Positions 45,737 to 54,089 of a stretch of DNA of 64,000 nt are shown here, piece after piece. Source of the stretch: UBA1181 sp045601045 (GTDB lineage Bacteria > Bacteroidota > Bacteroidia > Bacteroidales > Paludibacteraceae); contig JAZRZA010000071.1 in assembly GCA_045601045.1 (NCBI GenBank), forward strand, positions 62,001 to 126,000, in the 5' to 3' direction. Under the pieces are notes generated by a model. It saw only the letters and a list, made by a program, of their open reading frames with translations, was not told the DNA's origin and searched no databases. How positions within the stretch are numbered: position 1 is the stretch's first letter; each line of letters opens with the position of its first letter. The translations under genes were made by a program, and so were the position numbers.

Positions 45737-46342
45737 CTATTTACGAAGTACCAACAACGACTCGGGGCCCATATTGAAAAGCAAATCCAAGATACTTAGA
45801 TCGGGGACAAATCCATATTTTTGATCAAACACCTGGTAATAGGCCACTTCACTTCCATCTGGTTGTTTGGGGGAGAAAACCTCCCGTAGATCCTTCATTC
45901 CAACAGGAGAAGGTAAATACTCCTCGGTCAGGGAGATAGGCGTTTTTATGCCAACCAAACCATCGACCACCTCCATCAAACCCATGTTGAAATCAATGAG
46001 ATATTCAGTTTTCTTCGTGAAAAAAGGTTCAAAATCATCACGGTAATATTCGAAGAAGGGAGAGGAGTTATAGGCCGAGGCGATGGCTCTCCAATGTACT
46101 TGCTGCCAACTCTCCACATAGGCGATTTTCAAATCTCGAACAGCTGTTTTGTTACCGCTTTTTAGCACAGGAACGGACAATTCCATCACACCATTTCCCG
46201 TCATAATTCTGCATCGATTACGATAGGTTTGCTTGTGGTAGTGGTCACATTGTTCCACTTGGATCTCATCCGCATGGGCCATTGCCCTATAATAGGAGAC
46301 AGGGCCTAAATAGGCGGTGGACAACAATATTTTATTATTCAT
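45737..46342 (-). CDS. WbqC family protein
   Basis: The 201-residue cytoplasmic protein matches the WbqC-like family: LLSTAYLGPVSYYRAMAHAD, HYHKQTYRNRCRI, DLKIAYVESWQQVHWRAIAS and SSPFFEYYRDDFEPFF. Members are often encoded near surface-polysaccharide or signal-peptidase genes, and their enzyme activity is not well defined. It lies 22 bases downstream of the Ig-like lipoprotein gene and probably shares its transcript. Confidence 0.88.
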   Translation of the reverse strand: MNNKILLSTAYLGPVSYYRAMAHADEIQVEQCDHYHKQTYRNRCRIMTGNGVMELSVPVLKSGNKTAVRDLKIAYVESWQQVHWRAIASAYNSSPFFEYYRDDFEPFFTKKTEYLIDFNMGLMEVVDGLVGIKTPISLTEEYLPSPVGMKDLREVFSPKQPDGSEVAYYQVFDQKYGFVPDLSILDLLFNMGPESLLVLRK

Positions 46343-46364
46343 GGCTTGAGATTAGCACTTCCGC

Positions 46365-48230
46365 CTATTTGTTATTTTTTTTCTTCTTAGCAGTCAATCC
46401 GGAAGGTCGCTGCTTCTCCAAGGATTCCGCTTTGATATCCCAATCTTCGTCCACCTCCCAGTTCGCGCGTAATTTCATCGACTTCGGGAAATAGTAAACC
46501 CATTCAGGGGTCACACCCTCCTTGTAGTTACCCGTGTCCCAAGATTGATTGCCATTGACGTCCAAAACCATACGGGCGTAATAAGTGCCTGGGGTGATAT
46601 GTTCAAAATAGGCTTTGCCATTTTTCACCTCCACCCGACGGAAAGGAGTATCATTGGACTTCAACAACTCCACATAAGCCGGTCCTTCCAAATTGGTGAT
46701 ATGAAATGTCAATTTCGAATATTCATTCTCCGCCATCACCCTAAAACGCAAGGAGATCGGATCATTATGGTTGCCGTAATAGTCATACACGCAAGCGGAA
46801 TCGATCTCTATCACATAAGCATCATCCGGCAACAACTCCTTCGAATCGACGCGGTATGATCTGCAATTCGACCTTGATTCGATTGGCGAAACGGTAAATG
46901 GCATTGGGGTTTTCAACGTATCCTTCGCATGATACAGAAGAATCTTTCCCTCATCCATAGAAGCGATCGGATTTTGCCACTCTATCACAGGTTTCTCATA
47001 AACCTCCACCAATGTGAACGGTGAAGCGTTCAACAAGTTGGTGCGTTTATAGGGACGATTACGCTTCTCCGCCTTTTTTCGCTGGATCAACGCTTGCTGA
47101 ATCGCTTTCGCCTCATTCTTCAAGAAAGTAGACGACAATGAGGCCATCATTGTATCCACCACAGGGATTAACACACCCGACGAATCCGTCTTTTGGTAAG
47201 AGACCGCCAAACGAACCGTATCCTTCTTGCTCAACATACTATCCGTGAACCAATACTTGACGGTATCCGCCATAGCACTGGACTCGGTCACATACCAATT
47301 ATCCACCACAGTATCCAACAGCGTCACCTTCGGAATGGAGTTCTCCATCTTCTCAAAAAAAAGCGTGAAAAAGCGTCTGTCGGAGCGTTCCAATTTATCG
47401 AATTTCTGGAAATTCTGCTTCTCCTCAAACAATCGGAGCACCACATCGTCTGGGGTATAACTCATCACCTTGCGCGCGATGACGGTATCGATCTGCATAG
47501 TGTCACCATAAATCGTATCAAATTTCTCGGTAATGGAGATGGATGGAATCTCCATAGGAAACTCCTGCACCGCAATCGCCTCTAGGGGTTGATCGAAATA
47601 GTGGTTGTTATTCATATCCCGCAAAGCGAAAATACGGTATTTTTTTCCAGCGACTCCACGAATGGTGAAACGTCCCTCCGCATTGGTCCTTCCAATTCGT
47701 TCGAACTTACGAGTTGTAAAAAGGGAGTCCGCCTCGTCGCTATATATACCCACCGTCACCTCTTCTTCGGGAACAAGCGTCTCCGCATTTAAGACAACAC
47801 CAGATATCGTCAAGGAATCCAACTGCTCTCCCGTGGAGAAGGTATAAAGGAAATCATTCACCCTATTATTCTCCGTATAATCGCCGATGGATTTACCGAA
47901 ATCGAAAGTGTAAGTGGTATTGGGCTGCAAAGAATCGCGCAGCTCCACCACGATCTTCTTTCCAATTGCCTTGGCGATCGGATTGACCTTCTGTGGAGGC
48001 GACACCACCAACTCTTTTGAAGGATTGGAAAGTTGAAGGAACTCGTTGAATTGGATTTCTATTCGTTGACTGGTAACATTCAGCGCCTTATTTTTAGGTG
48101 TCGAACCCAAGCAATCGGGCGGCGTCACGTCAGCCTTTCCTCCCGTCGGACCTTGTGCCATGTTGGCGCAAGCCCCCAACATCATGAGCAGCATCGCCAC
48201 CCAACCATATGATATGAGTCTTTTGTTCAT
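46365..48230 (-). CDS. Large lipoprotein with SbsA-type Ig-like domain
   Basis: The 621-residue product has lipobox MLGAC with Cys21. The first domain (about 35-135) is a Big_5/SbsA-type Ig-like domain: PPDCLGSTPKNKALNVTSQR, IQFNEFLQLSNP and NTTYTFDFGKSIGDYTENN. A carboxypeptidase-regulatory-like domain follows (RTNAEGRFTIRGVAGKKYRI; ALRDMNNNHYFDQPLEAI). The rest is beta-rich and includes DVNGNQSWDTGNYKEG near the end. This architecture is common and uncharacterised in Bacteroidota. Its promoter lies at 48248. Confidence 0.85.
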   Translation of the reverse strand: MNKRLISYGWVAMLLMMLGACANMAQGPTGGKADVTPPDCLGSTPKNKALNVTSQRIEIQFNEFLQLSNPSKELVVSPPQKVNPIAKAIGKKIVVELRDSLQPNTTYTFDFGKSIGDYTENNRVNDFLYTFSTGEQLDSLTISGVVLNAETLVPEEEVTVGIYSDEADSLFTTRKFERIGRTNAEGRFTIRGVAGKKYRIFALRDMNNNHYFDQPLEAIAVQEFPMEIPSISITEKFDTIYGDTMQIDTVIARKVMSYTPDDVVLRLFEEKQNFQKFDKLERSDRRFFTLFFEKMENSIPKVTLLDTVVDNWYVTESSAMADTVKYWFTDSMLSKKDTVRLAVSYQKTDSSGVLIPVVDTMMASLSSTFLKNEAKAIQQALIQRKKAEKRNRPYKRTNLLNASPFTLVEVYEKPVIEWQNPIASMDEGKILLYHAKDTLKTPMPFTVSPIESRSNCRSYRVDSKELLPDDAYVIEIDSACVYDYYGNHNDPISLRFRVMAENEYSKLTFHITNLEGPAYVELLKSNDTPFRRVEVKNGKAYFEHITPGTYYARMVLDVNGNQSWDTGNYKEGVTPEWVYYFPKSMKLRANWEVDEDWDIKAESLEKQRPSGLTAKKKKNNK

Positions 48231-48247
48231 TGTCTTTCAAATTGATA

Positions 48248-48255
48248 CAAAGATA
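48248..48255 (-). promoter_or_regulatory. -7 promoter element of the Ig-like lipoprotein operon
   Basis: The minus strand reads TATCTTTG; transcription would start near 48241, only about 11 bases before the ATG. Confidence 0.55.
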
Positions 48256-48380
48256 AGGAAGAATTGCGAAAAACGGGCATAGTTCCCAAGATTTAGAATG
48301 AAAGGAGCATATCAAAAGTACTCATCACGAAAAAATATGTATACTTCTGTATTTTTTACACATTATTTTAAAATAAACAT

Positions 48381-48388
48381 TATCTTTG
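48381..48388 (+). promoter_or_regulatory. -7 promoter element of the HhH protein gene
   Basis: TATCTTTG, giving a start near 48395 and a leader of about 44 bases. It rules out a start codon upstream at 48298. Confidence 0.6.
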
Positions 48389-48438
48389 CATCATATTTAA
48401 CATTCAAAATCTACGATGTTTCACCTAAACAATCACCT

Positions 48439-49005
48439 ATGTTTAAAATAGATCTTTTTAAGGATTTTTTCTTTTTCTCCAAGGGAGAGAGAGAAGGCCT
48501 GGTGCTACTAAGCGGCCTGATTTTAATGATGTTCGCCATCAATTTCTGTCTTCCTCAACAAAATGGCTACGCGGAAAGTTACCTGCAACAGGCGGATAGT
48601 CTACTCACCCAAACAGCAGATTCCACACTGCTGACGAAGCCACGATATCCACAAAGAGAGCGTGCCAGAGAATCGGTTTCGAGCAGGGAATCGGAAGAGA
48701 AACAACCTTACGCTCCTCCGAAAAGAACGTACGCGCAACAGAGAGATGGAAGCAACCATGACAACCGAAGAGCGTATCACAACGAATACGAATCGTTACG
48801 AATCGAACTCAACAGCGCAGACACCACCGAACTGAAAAAACTGCGGGGCATCGGCAGTAAACTCTCCCAACGCATCGTGAAATACAGAACAAAGTTAGGC
48901 GGATTCTCCTCCAAAGAGCAACTGAAAGCAGTGTATGGACTCTCCGAGGAGACCTACGAGGCGATCCTGCCCCATGTTTGGGTAGACAGCACGGCTATTC
49001 AATAA
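48439..49005 (+). CDS. Membrane-anchored helix-hairpin-helix (ComEA-like) protein
   Basis: The product is 188 residues from the ATG at 48439. An N-terminal membrane helix (about 20-38; GLVLLSGLILMMFAINFCLP) is followed by a charged, flexible linker (about 55-120). The C-terminal helix-hairpin-helix domain starts at RIELNSADTTELKKLRGIG and continues GFSSKEQLKAVYGLSEETY. ComEA-type proteins bind DNA in uptake, but many Bacteroidota homologues have no known role. It converges on the metallophosphatase gene. Confidence 0.85.
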   Translation: MFKIDLFKDFFFFSKGEREGLVLLSGLILMMFAINFCLPQQNGYAESYLQQADSLLTQTADSTLLTKPRYPQRERARESVSSRESEEKQPYAPPKRTYAQQRDGSNHDNRRAYHNEYESLRIELNSADTTELKKLRGIGSKLSQRIVKYRTKLGGFSSKEQLKAVYGLSEETYEAILPHVWVDSTAIQ

Positions 49006-49021
49006 TGTGTCATCCAATAAT

Positions 49022-49045
49022 GGGGCGTATTCAATACGCCCCTAC
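49022..49045. repeat. REP-like palindromic element
   Basis: GGGGCGTATT (49022-49031) and AATACGCCCC (49033-49042) form a perfect 10-bp palindrome with one central base, followed by TAC. Read on the minus strand it begins GTAGGGGCGTATT, a form of short palindrome I know as recurrent in many bacterial genomes. It lies between convergent genes and includes the last base of the metallophosphatase stop codon. Confidence 0.75.
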
Positions 49046-50383
49046 GGATTGCCGCCATTTGGCGATGTTCTCCTCGAACTCCTTTACACGCTTCGCACTC
49101 TTATTCTTTCGGAACCATTCGGAGACATAGACTCTTTCGGGGGCATCAACGCTATCCGCCACACAGACTCTTTTGCCATTCTTTTTCAAGATACGCACCT
49201 TGTCGTACAACTGGTGGTCTGCCGTGAAGGATTCCAACGAGAGCATGGTATCCGACACTGTAATCCGTTGATAATAGCGGTCATCCGTTCCCCAACGGGC
49301 CACATCACCATGGAAACTAAGCGGATACTCCTTGCGGGAACAGAACGAGACCAACCTGAGCGGCTCTCTCATTTCGCCCGCATCGTCATGCGACACATTG
49401 AATCTGGCATAACCGTGTTCATGGCCCTGCAAGACAAGGTCCACGCCATGTTCACGCACCAAATCATCGAACAAATGCTTCACCATGAAATTATTCATGG
49501 AACCCCTGATAGAGATGATCGGATGATGAAGCACCACCACCTTCCAACGCTCTTTACAGTTCTTCAACTGCTCCTCCAACCAGAAGCGTTGCGGAAGCAG
49601 GTTCCAAGAATCTTTGTTGGAGTCCAACAAAAAGAAGCGTACATCTCCCATCGCGAAGGAGAAGAGGGCATTATCTTCCGGACCTAAATCGCCGTAATAG
49701 GGAAACACCAAAGGAAATCTCCCCTCCAAATGGCGGACCACGCCCTTCAAATATTCATGATTACCAGGAACCGACACGATCGGATAGCTGGTCGCATTCG
49801 TGCCTAATGTCGCGAAAACCTTTCCCCAATAGCGATCCATCGGACGCTCAATGAGGTCTCCACCAAAGAGCAGCATGGCGGCATCAGGCGTACGCGCCAC
49901 AATCTGAGGCAAAAGCGTATCCAATCCCATCTCATCCATCTCGTCCTGCACATCACCGAAATAGAGGAACGAGAGGGTAGAATCACGCTTCGGCATCCGA
50001 AAATGGAACCACTCCGTCGTGTCTTGGGCCACACGCACCCGATAGTCGTAAGCGCTATCGAAGGCCAAACCACCCATCAAAGCGGAGAAGTAGGCACCTA
50101 CCCCCGCGCGGGAGTGGAAAACCTTGCTTCTCGTCTCCACCGTAAGGGTATCGCCTCCACCCTTGGGGCAATAATCCACCCATCCCGATTGCACCTCCGC
50201 GCCATACTGCCACGAGATATAACGTTCATCGGGCTCCGGACCAACGGTCAACATGACACGAGACAAATGAGTCTGTGGCTCATAAGCCGCCTCAGGCGGA
50301 TTGCCAAACCACGTCCCCCATTTGGTCACGCAAAGTGCTACCGCCGCCACAAAAAGGAGCAGGGCGAATATCTTTTTTTTCAT
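49031..50383 (-). CDS. Exported metallophosphoesterase, purple-acid-phosphatase-like
   Basis: The 450-residue product starts at the ATG at 50383, four bases after the arginine decarboxylase gene ends. An N-terminal membrane or signal segment (about 5-20) leads to a fibronectin-III-like domain (about 35-135). The calcineurin-like catalytic domain follows with its full metal ligand set: FGDVQDE, GGDLIERP, VPGNHEY, VLHHPII and QGHEHGYARF. It is probably a periplasmic or surface phosphatase; substrate unknown. A REP-like palindrome overlaps its stop codon. Confidence 0.9.
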   Translation of the reverse strand: MKKKIFALLLFVAAVALCVTKWGTWFGNPPEAAYEPQTHLSRVMLTVGPEPDERYISWQYGAEVQSGWVDYCPKGGGDTLTVETRSKVFHSRAGVGAYFSALMGGLAFDSAYDYRVRVAQDTTEWFHFRMPKRDSTLSFLYFGDVQDEMDEMGLDTLLPQIVARTPDAAMLLFGGDLIERPMDRYWGKVFATLGTNATSYPIVSVPGNHEYLKGVVRHLEGRFPLVFPYYGDLGPEDNALFSFAMGDVRFFLLDSNKDSWNLLPQRFWLEEQLKNCKERWKVVVLHHPIISIRGSMNNFMVKHLFDDLVREHGVDLVLQGHEHGYARFNVSHDDAGEMREPLRLVSFCSRKEYPLSFHGDVARWGTDDRYYQRITVSDTMLSLESFTADHQLYDKVRILKKNGKRVCVADSVDAPERVYVSEWFRKNKSAKRVKEFEENIAKWRQSVGAY

Positions 50384-50386
50384 CAA

Positions 50387-51778
50387 TTAATAACCCAAAA
50401 TCTTTAACATAGACTTGTAACTCTGCTCCTTTGCGAAGAGTTTGGTAAAGTACTCACCATTCTCATCCACATCGACCACCACCATCTTAGGCGCAGGCAA
50501 CAAACAGTGTTGGATGCCTCCGTAACCACTCAAAGCCTCTTGGTAAGCGCCCATGTGGAAGAATCCGATGAACTGCTCCCTACCCTGCTGCATCTTCGGC
50601 AAGAAGATCGCATTAGAGTGAACCTCCGCATTGTAGAAGTCCTCGCTATCGCAAGTCAGACCACCCAAATGGACACGCTCATACTCCTGATCCCAGTTGT
50701 TGATCGCCAAGAAAGGGAAGCGTTGGTTCAATCCCCATGTATCCGGCATGGTGTTAATGAAGGAGCTGTCGATCATGTTCCACAACTCACGGTCGTTCTG
50801 TTGCTTCTGGTTCACGATGGAATAAAGCATCGCGCCACTTTCGCCAACGGTATATGATCCGAACTCGGTGAAAATATTCGGTTCAGGCACACCCTGCTGC
50901 GCGCAAGTATTCTTGATCTGCGCCACAATCTCCTCCGCCATGTACTCGTAGTCGTAAGAGAAATCCATGTGCGCCTGGATAGGGAAACCACCTCCGATAT
51001 TGAGGCAATCCAAATCCGGACAGATCTTACGGAGTTCGCAGTAGAGGTTGATGCCCTTGCTCAACTCATTCCAATAGTAAGAGGTATCCTTGATACCCGT
51101 ATTGACAAAGAAGTGGAGCATCTTCAACTTCACCTGCTTATTCTTCGCGATCTTCTCCTTATAGAAAGGAATGATATCCTTCACACGGATACCCAAACGT
51201 GAGGTATAGAAATCAAACTTAGGCTCCTCCTCGGTAGCGATTCGGATACCGACATTGACATTTTGGTCGAACCCATCCATGAGCATATCCAACTCATCCT
51301 TGTTGTCAAGGATCGGAATCACTTTGGTATAACCTTTATTGATAAGGTGTTGGATATTCTCTATGTACTGAGGTATTTTGAATCCGTTGCAGAGGATGAA
51401 CTTATCCTTCTTCAAGTGACCCGACTCCTCCAAACACTCCAAAAGGTTCACATCGTACGCGGATGAGATCTCCACATTCACCTCTTGCTTCAACACCTCC
51501 TCCATCACGAAAGAGAAGTGTGAACTCTTTGTGCAGAAGCAATAGTTGTAGTCCGCCTGATAATCCACCTTCGCCATCGCCACATTGAAAAGACGACGGA
51601 CGCGCTGAATATTCATCGCGATTTTAGGCAAAAAGGAGATACGCAAAGGGGTTCCATACTGCTTAATAATATCCATCAAAGGGACATTATACCAGTAGAG
51701 TTCATTATCTTTTACACTAAACTCCTCATTAGGGAACTCGAACGATTGTTCGATCAAATCTACATACTTGTTTTTCAT
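50387..51778 (-). CDS. speA: Arginine decarboxylase, short form (PLP fold III)
   Basis: The product is 463 residues from the ATG at 51778. It makes agmatine from arginine for polyamine synthesis. The PLP lysine is probably Lys84 in FCTKSSHF. The barrel motifs LHFFVNTGIKDTSYYWNE and CLNIGGGFPIQ, and the catalytic-Cys loop GGLTCDSEDFYN, are present. Length and sequence style match the 460-470 residue decarboxylases of Flavobacteriia rather than the 630-660 residue E. coli-type SpeA. Diaminopimelate decarboxylase is related but less similar. The downstream metallophosphatase is probably cotranscribed. Confidence 0.88.
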   Translation of the reverse strand: MKNKYVDLIEQSFEFPNEEFSVKDNELYWYNVPLMDIIKQYGTPLRISFLPKIAMNIQRVRRLFNVAMAKVDYQADYNYCFCTKSSHFSFVMEEVLKQEVNVEISSAYDVNLLECLEESGHLKKDKFILCNGFKIPQYIENIQHLINKGYTKVIPILDNKDELDMLMDGFDQNVNVGIRIATEEEPKFDFYTSRLGIRVKDIIPFYKEKIAKNKQVKLKMLHFFVNTGIKDTSYYWNELSKGINLYCELRKICPDLDCLNIGGGFPIQAHMDFSYDYEYMAEEIVAQIKNTCAQQGVPEPNIFTEFGSYTVGESGAMLYSIVNQKQQNDRELWNMIDSSFINTMPDTWGLNQRFPFLAINNWDQEYERVHLGGLTCDSEDFYNAEVHSNAIFLPKMQQGREQFIGFFHMGAYQEALSGYGGIQHCLLPAPKMVVVDVDENGEYFTKLFAKEQSYKSMLKILGY

Positions 51779-51880
51779 TCCTCGCAAAAAACTTTAAAGT
51801 GAATGTAATAAATACAACAAAATATTCGCATCCGACTCACTTGGATTGGATAAAAATCGGCAATCCGCAGAATTCAAATG

Positions 51881-51888
51881 CAAAAATA
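51881..51888 (-). promoter_or_regulatory. -7 promoter element of the arginine decarboxylase gene
   Basis: The minus strand reads TATTTTTG, giving a leader of about 96 bases. Confidence 0.45.
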
Positions 51889-51975
51889 GAATATAATTTA
51901 AGAACAACGAAAGATGAGGAAAGAATTTTCAAAGACAAAACAACAAGAAGCACCGACTATTCAAATAATTATTAT

Positions 51976-51983
51976 TAAATTTG
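51976..51983 (+). promoter_or_regulatory. -7 promoter element of the YoeB module
   Basis: TAAATTTG; start near 51990, about 18 bases before the antitoxin ATG. It excludes a TTG start at 51981. Confidence 0.55.
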
Positions 51984-52007
51984 CGTAAGAGAAAAAACTA
52001 TTTGGAT

Positions 52008-52247
52008 ATGAGCACACTGCAATTACAAAAGATTTGGGATTTTTTACAAAGTCTTTCCCTATCGGACGACAACAAAGAGTGGCTGGCCAACAAACTAATC
52101 GAGTCTAAAGGCCAAAGCACCTGCCACGAAGACGAAACAGCGTATATAAAATCTTCGCCGGAAATGATAGAGATAATAAAAAAAGGGGACGAAGAAATTT
52201 CCAAAGGGAACTACTCCCCAACCCAATTAGATGATTTATGGAAATAA
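52008..52247 (+). CDS. Putative antitoxin of the YoeB module
   Basis: The 79-residue product begins MSTLQLQKIWDFLQSLSLSD. A helical N-terminus (DNKEWLANKLIES) is followed by an acidic C-terminal half (EDETAYIKSSPEMIEIIKKGDEE). It does not look like a standard YefM/Phd antitoxin and I cannot name its DNA-binding fold. Its end overlaps the toxin start by 10 bases, and it is preceded by its own promoter. This gene order and overlap are typical of type II modules. Confidence 0.75.
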   Translation: MSTLQLQKIWDFLQSLSLSDDNKEWLANKLIESKGQSTCHEDETAYIKSSPEMIEIIKKGDEEISKGNYSPTQLDDLWK

Positions 52248-52507
52248 TCTTACTGGAACAAGCGAAAAAAGATATCGAGTTTTGGAAAAAATCTGGCAAC
52301 CTAAAAATACAAAAGAGAATTACGGAATTAATCAAAGACACCTTGGATCACCCTTTCGAGGGGAAGGGCAAACCTGAACCTTTAAAAGGAGAGCTGCAAG
52401 GGAAGTGGTCCCGAAGGATCAACCAAGAACATCGAATGATCTATTCCGTTAGCGACAACCAAATATTCCTATATGTATTCGCCCTGCGTTTCCATTACAA
52501 CAAATAA
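52238..52507 (+). CDS. yoeB: YoeB/Txe-family mRNA interferase toxin
   Basis: The 89-residue RelE-fold toxin cuts mRNA on the ribosome. The family pattern is complete: HPFEGKGKPEPLKGELQGKW, SRRINQEHRMIYSV and ALRFHYNK. Catalytic positions equivalent to Glu46, Arg65 and His83 of E. coli YoeB are Glu47, Arg66 and His86, all conserved, so the toxin looks active. The start lies inside the antitoxin gene. Confidence 0.92.
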   Translation: MEIILLEQAKKDIEFWKKSGNLKIQKRITELIKDTLDHPFEGKGKPEPLKGELQGKWSRRINQEHRMIYSVSDNQIFLYVFALRFHYNK

Positions 52508-52553
52508 TTAAAAAACTCATCAAACAGTTGAGCCAAGACAAAACCACACAACC

Positions 52554-52673
52554 CAGTAGGTAAATAGGTAAATTTTTATCATTGATTATCAATTACTTAA
52601 TAAATTTTCTCACAACAAAGATAAAAATAACCCACCAACATAGTAGGTTGTTATGATTTTATTTCTACCTTTG
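52554..52673 (+). promoter_or_regulatory. metY promoter with repeated TAGGT elements
   Basis: TACCTTTG at 52666-52673 is the -7 element. Upstream lie CAGTAGGT (52554-52561), ATAGGT (52564-52569) and TAGTAGGT (52641-52648); the last is flanked by CCAAC and GTTG. These repeats could bind a sulfur- or Rrf2-type regulator, which is inference. No SAM riboswitch is seen in the 250-base gap. Confidence 0.45.
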
Positions 52674-52746
52674 CAGTGTCGATGAGTTACAAATCACGAC
52701 GATTTAGAAATTGAACAATAAAAAAGAAAAGAAATAACTATTAAAA

Positions 52747-52753
52747 AAGGAGG
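52747..52753 (+). promoter_or_regulatory. Strong Shine-Dalgarno sequence of metY
   Basis: AAGGAGG stands 5 bases before the metY ATG, a near-perfect match to the anti-SD and unusual for this phylum. Confidence 0.75.
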
Positions 52754-52758
52754 TAAAC

Positions 52759-54051
52759 ATGGGACAAAAGAATTACAAATTTGAGACATTACAAGTCCAT
52801 GTAGGTCAAGAGACGCCAGACAGCGCAACAGACGCAAGAGCAGTACCTATCTACGCCACCACATCTTATGTATTCAAGGATTCCGCGCAAGCAGCGGGAA
52901 GATTCGGATTGACAGAGGGTGGCAACATCTATACTCGTTTGATGAACCCTACCTCCGACGTATTCGAGAAGCGTATCGCGGCATTGGAGGGAGGCGCGGC
53001 CGCATTGGCCACCGCCAGCGGATCATCAGCCATCACCTACGCCGTACAAAACATCGCGACAGCAGGCGACCACATCGTCTCCTCCGCTAACCTTTACGGT
53101 GGAACCTACAACCTCTTCGCCAACACATTGCGCGAGCAGGGATTGACCACCACTTTTGTGGACCCTTCCGATGTAAGCAACTTCGAGAAAGCGATCCAAC
53201 CCAACACCAAATTGTTGTACGCCGAGACATTGGGCAACCCTAACTCAAACGTCATCGATTTGCAAGCCATCGCCGACATCGCACACAAGCACGGCATTCC
53301 ATTCATCGTAGACAGCACCTTCGCTACGCCATACCTGCTTAGACCAATCGAATATGGTGTGGATATCGTTGTGCACTCAGCCACCAAGTTCATCGGCGGC
53401 CACGGAAGCGTAATGGGTGGTGTCATCATCGACGCGGGTAAATTCGACTGGGCGCAAAACGATAAATTCCCAGGTTTATCCAAACCTAATCCATCCTACC
53501 ACGGTGTGGTCTTCACAGAGGCATGTGGTAACTTGGCCTACATTTTGAAGGCACGTACCACCTTGATGAGAGACCAGGGCGCGACCATCTCCCCATTCAA
53601 CTCTTTCCTATTGATCCAAGGTTTGGAGACTTTGTCACTCCGCGTGGAGCGCCACGTCGAGAACGCTTTGAAGGTAGTGGATTTCTTGAGCAAGCACCCT
53701 CAAGTGGAGCGTGTCAACCACCCATCATTGGCGACAGGCAAGGAGAAGGAGCTCTACAACAAATACTTCAAGAAGGGCGCGGGATCTATCTTCACCTTTG
53801 AGGTAAAGGGAAGTTCGGAGGACGCGAAGAAGTTCACCGAGAGCCTCGAATTGTTCTCACTATTGGCCAACGTGGCAGACGTGAAGTCACTCGTGATCCA
53901 TCCAGCCAGCACTACCCACTCCCAACTTTCAGAAGAGGAGTTGCTCGGCGCGGGCATCAAACCGAACACCGTGCGTCTCTCCATCGGAACAGAGCACATC
54001 GACGACATCATCGCGGATTTGGAGCACGGATTCGAAGCAATCAAAAAATAA
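52759..54051 (+). CDS. metY: O-acetylhomoserine sulfhydrylase / aminocarboxypropyltransferase
   Basis: The 430-residue PLP enzyme makes homocysteine from O-acetylhomoserine and sulfide. The Cys/Met-metabolism family pattern is clear: IYTRLMNPTSDVFEKRIAAL, YAETLGNPNSNVID, and PLP lysine Lys210 in HSATKFIGGHGSVMGG. The SRVE-like ending with HPASTTHSQL is also present. Length (about 430) separates MetY from the shorter MetB/MetC. It pairs with MetA (Glu111, acetyl type) and lies 38 bases upstream of cysK, which shares the sulfide substrate. Confidence 0.95.
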   Translation: MGQKNYKFETLQVHVGQETPDSATDARAVPIYATTSYVFKDSAQAAGRFGLTEGGNIYTRLMNPTSDVFEKRIAALEGGAAALATASGSSAITYAVQNIATAGDHIVSSANLYGGTYNLFANTLREQGLTTTFVDPSDVSNFEKAIQPNTKLLYAETLGNPNSNVIDLQAIADIAHKHGIPFIVDSTFATPYLLRPIEYGVDIVVHSATKFIGGHGSVMGGVIIDAGKFDWAQNDKFPGLSKPNPSYHGVVFTEACGNLAYILKARTTLMRDQGATISPFNSFLLIQGLETLSLRVERHVENALKVVDFLSKHPQVERVNHPSLATGKEKELYNKYFKKGAGSIFTFEVKGSSEDAKKFTESLELFSLLANVADVKSLVIHPASTTHSQLSEEELLGAGIKPNTVRLSIGTEHIDDIIADLEHGFEAIKK

Positions 54052-54089
54052 TTGAGTAAATTTGTAATGATTAAAGAAAGGGTAACATT

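Noticed and set aside
49007..49687. 226-codon plus-strand frame opposite the metallophosphatase
   Set aside because: All five metal-ligand motifs lie in the minus-strand frame; this one has none.
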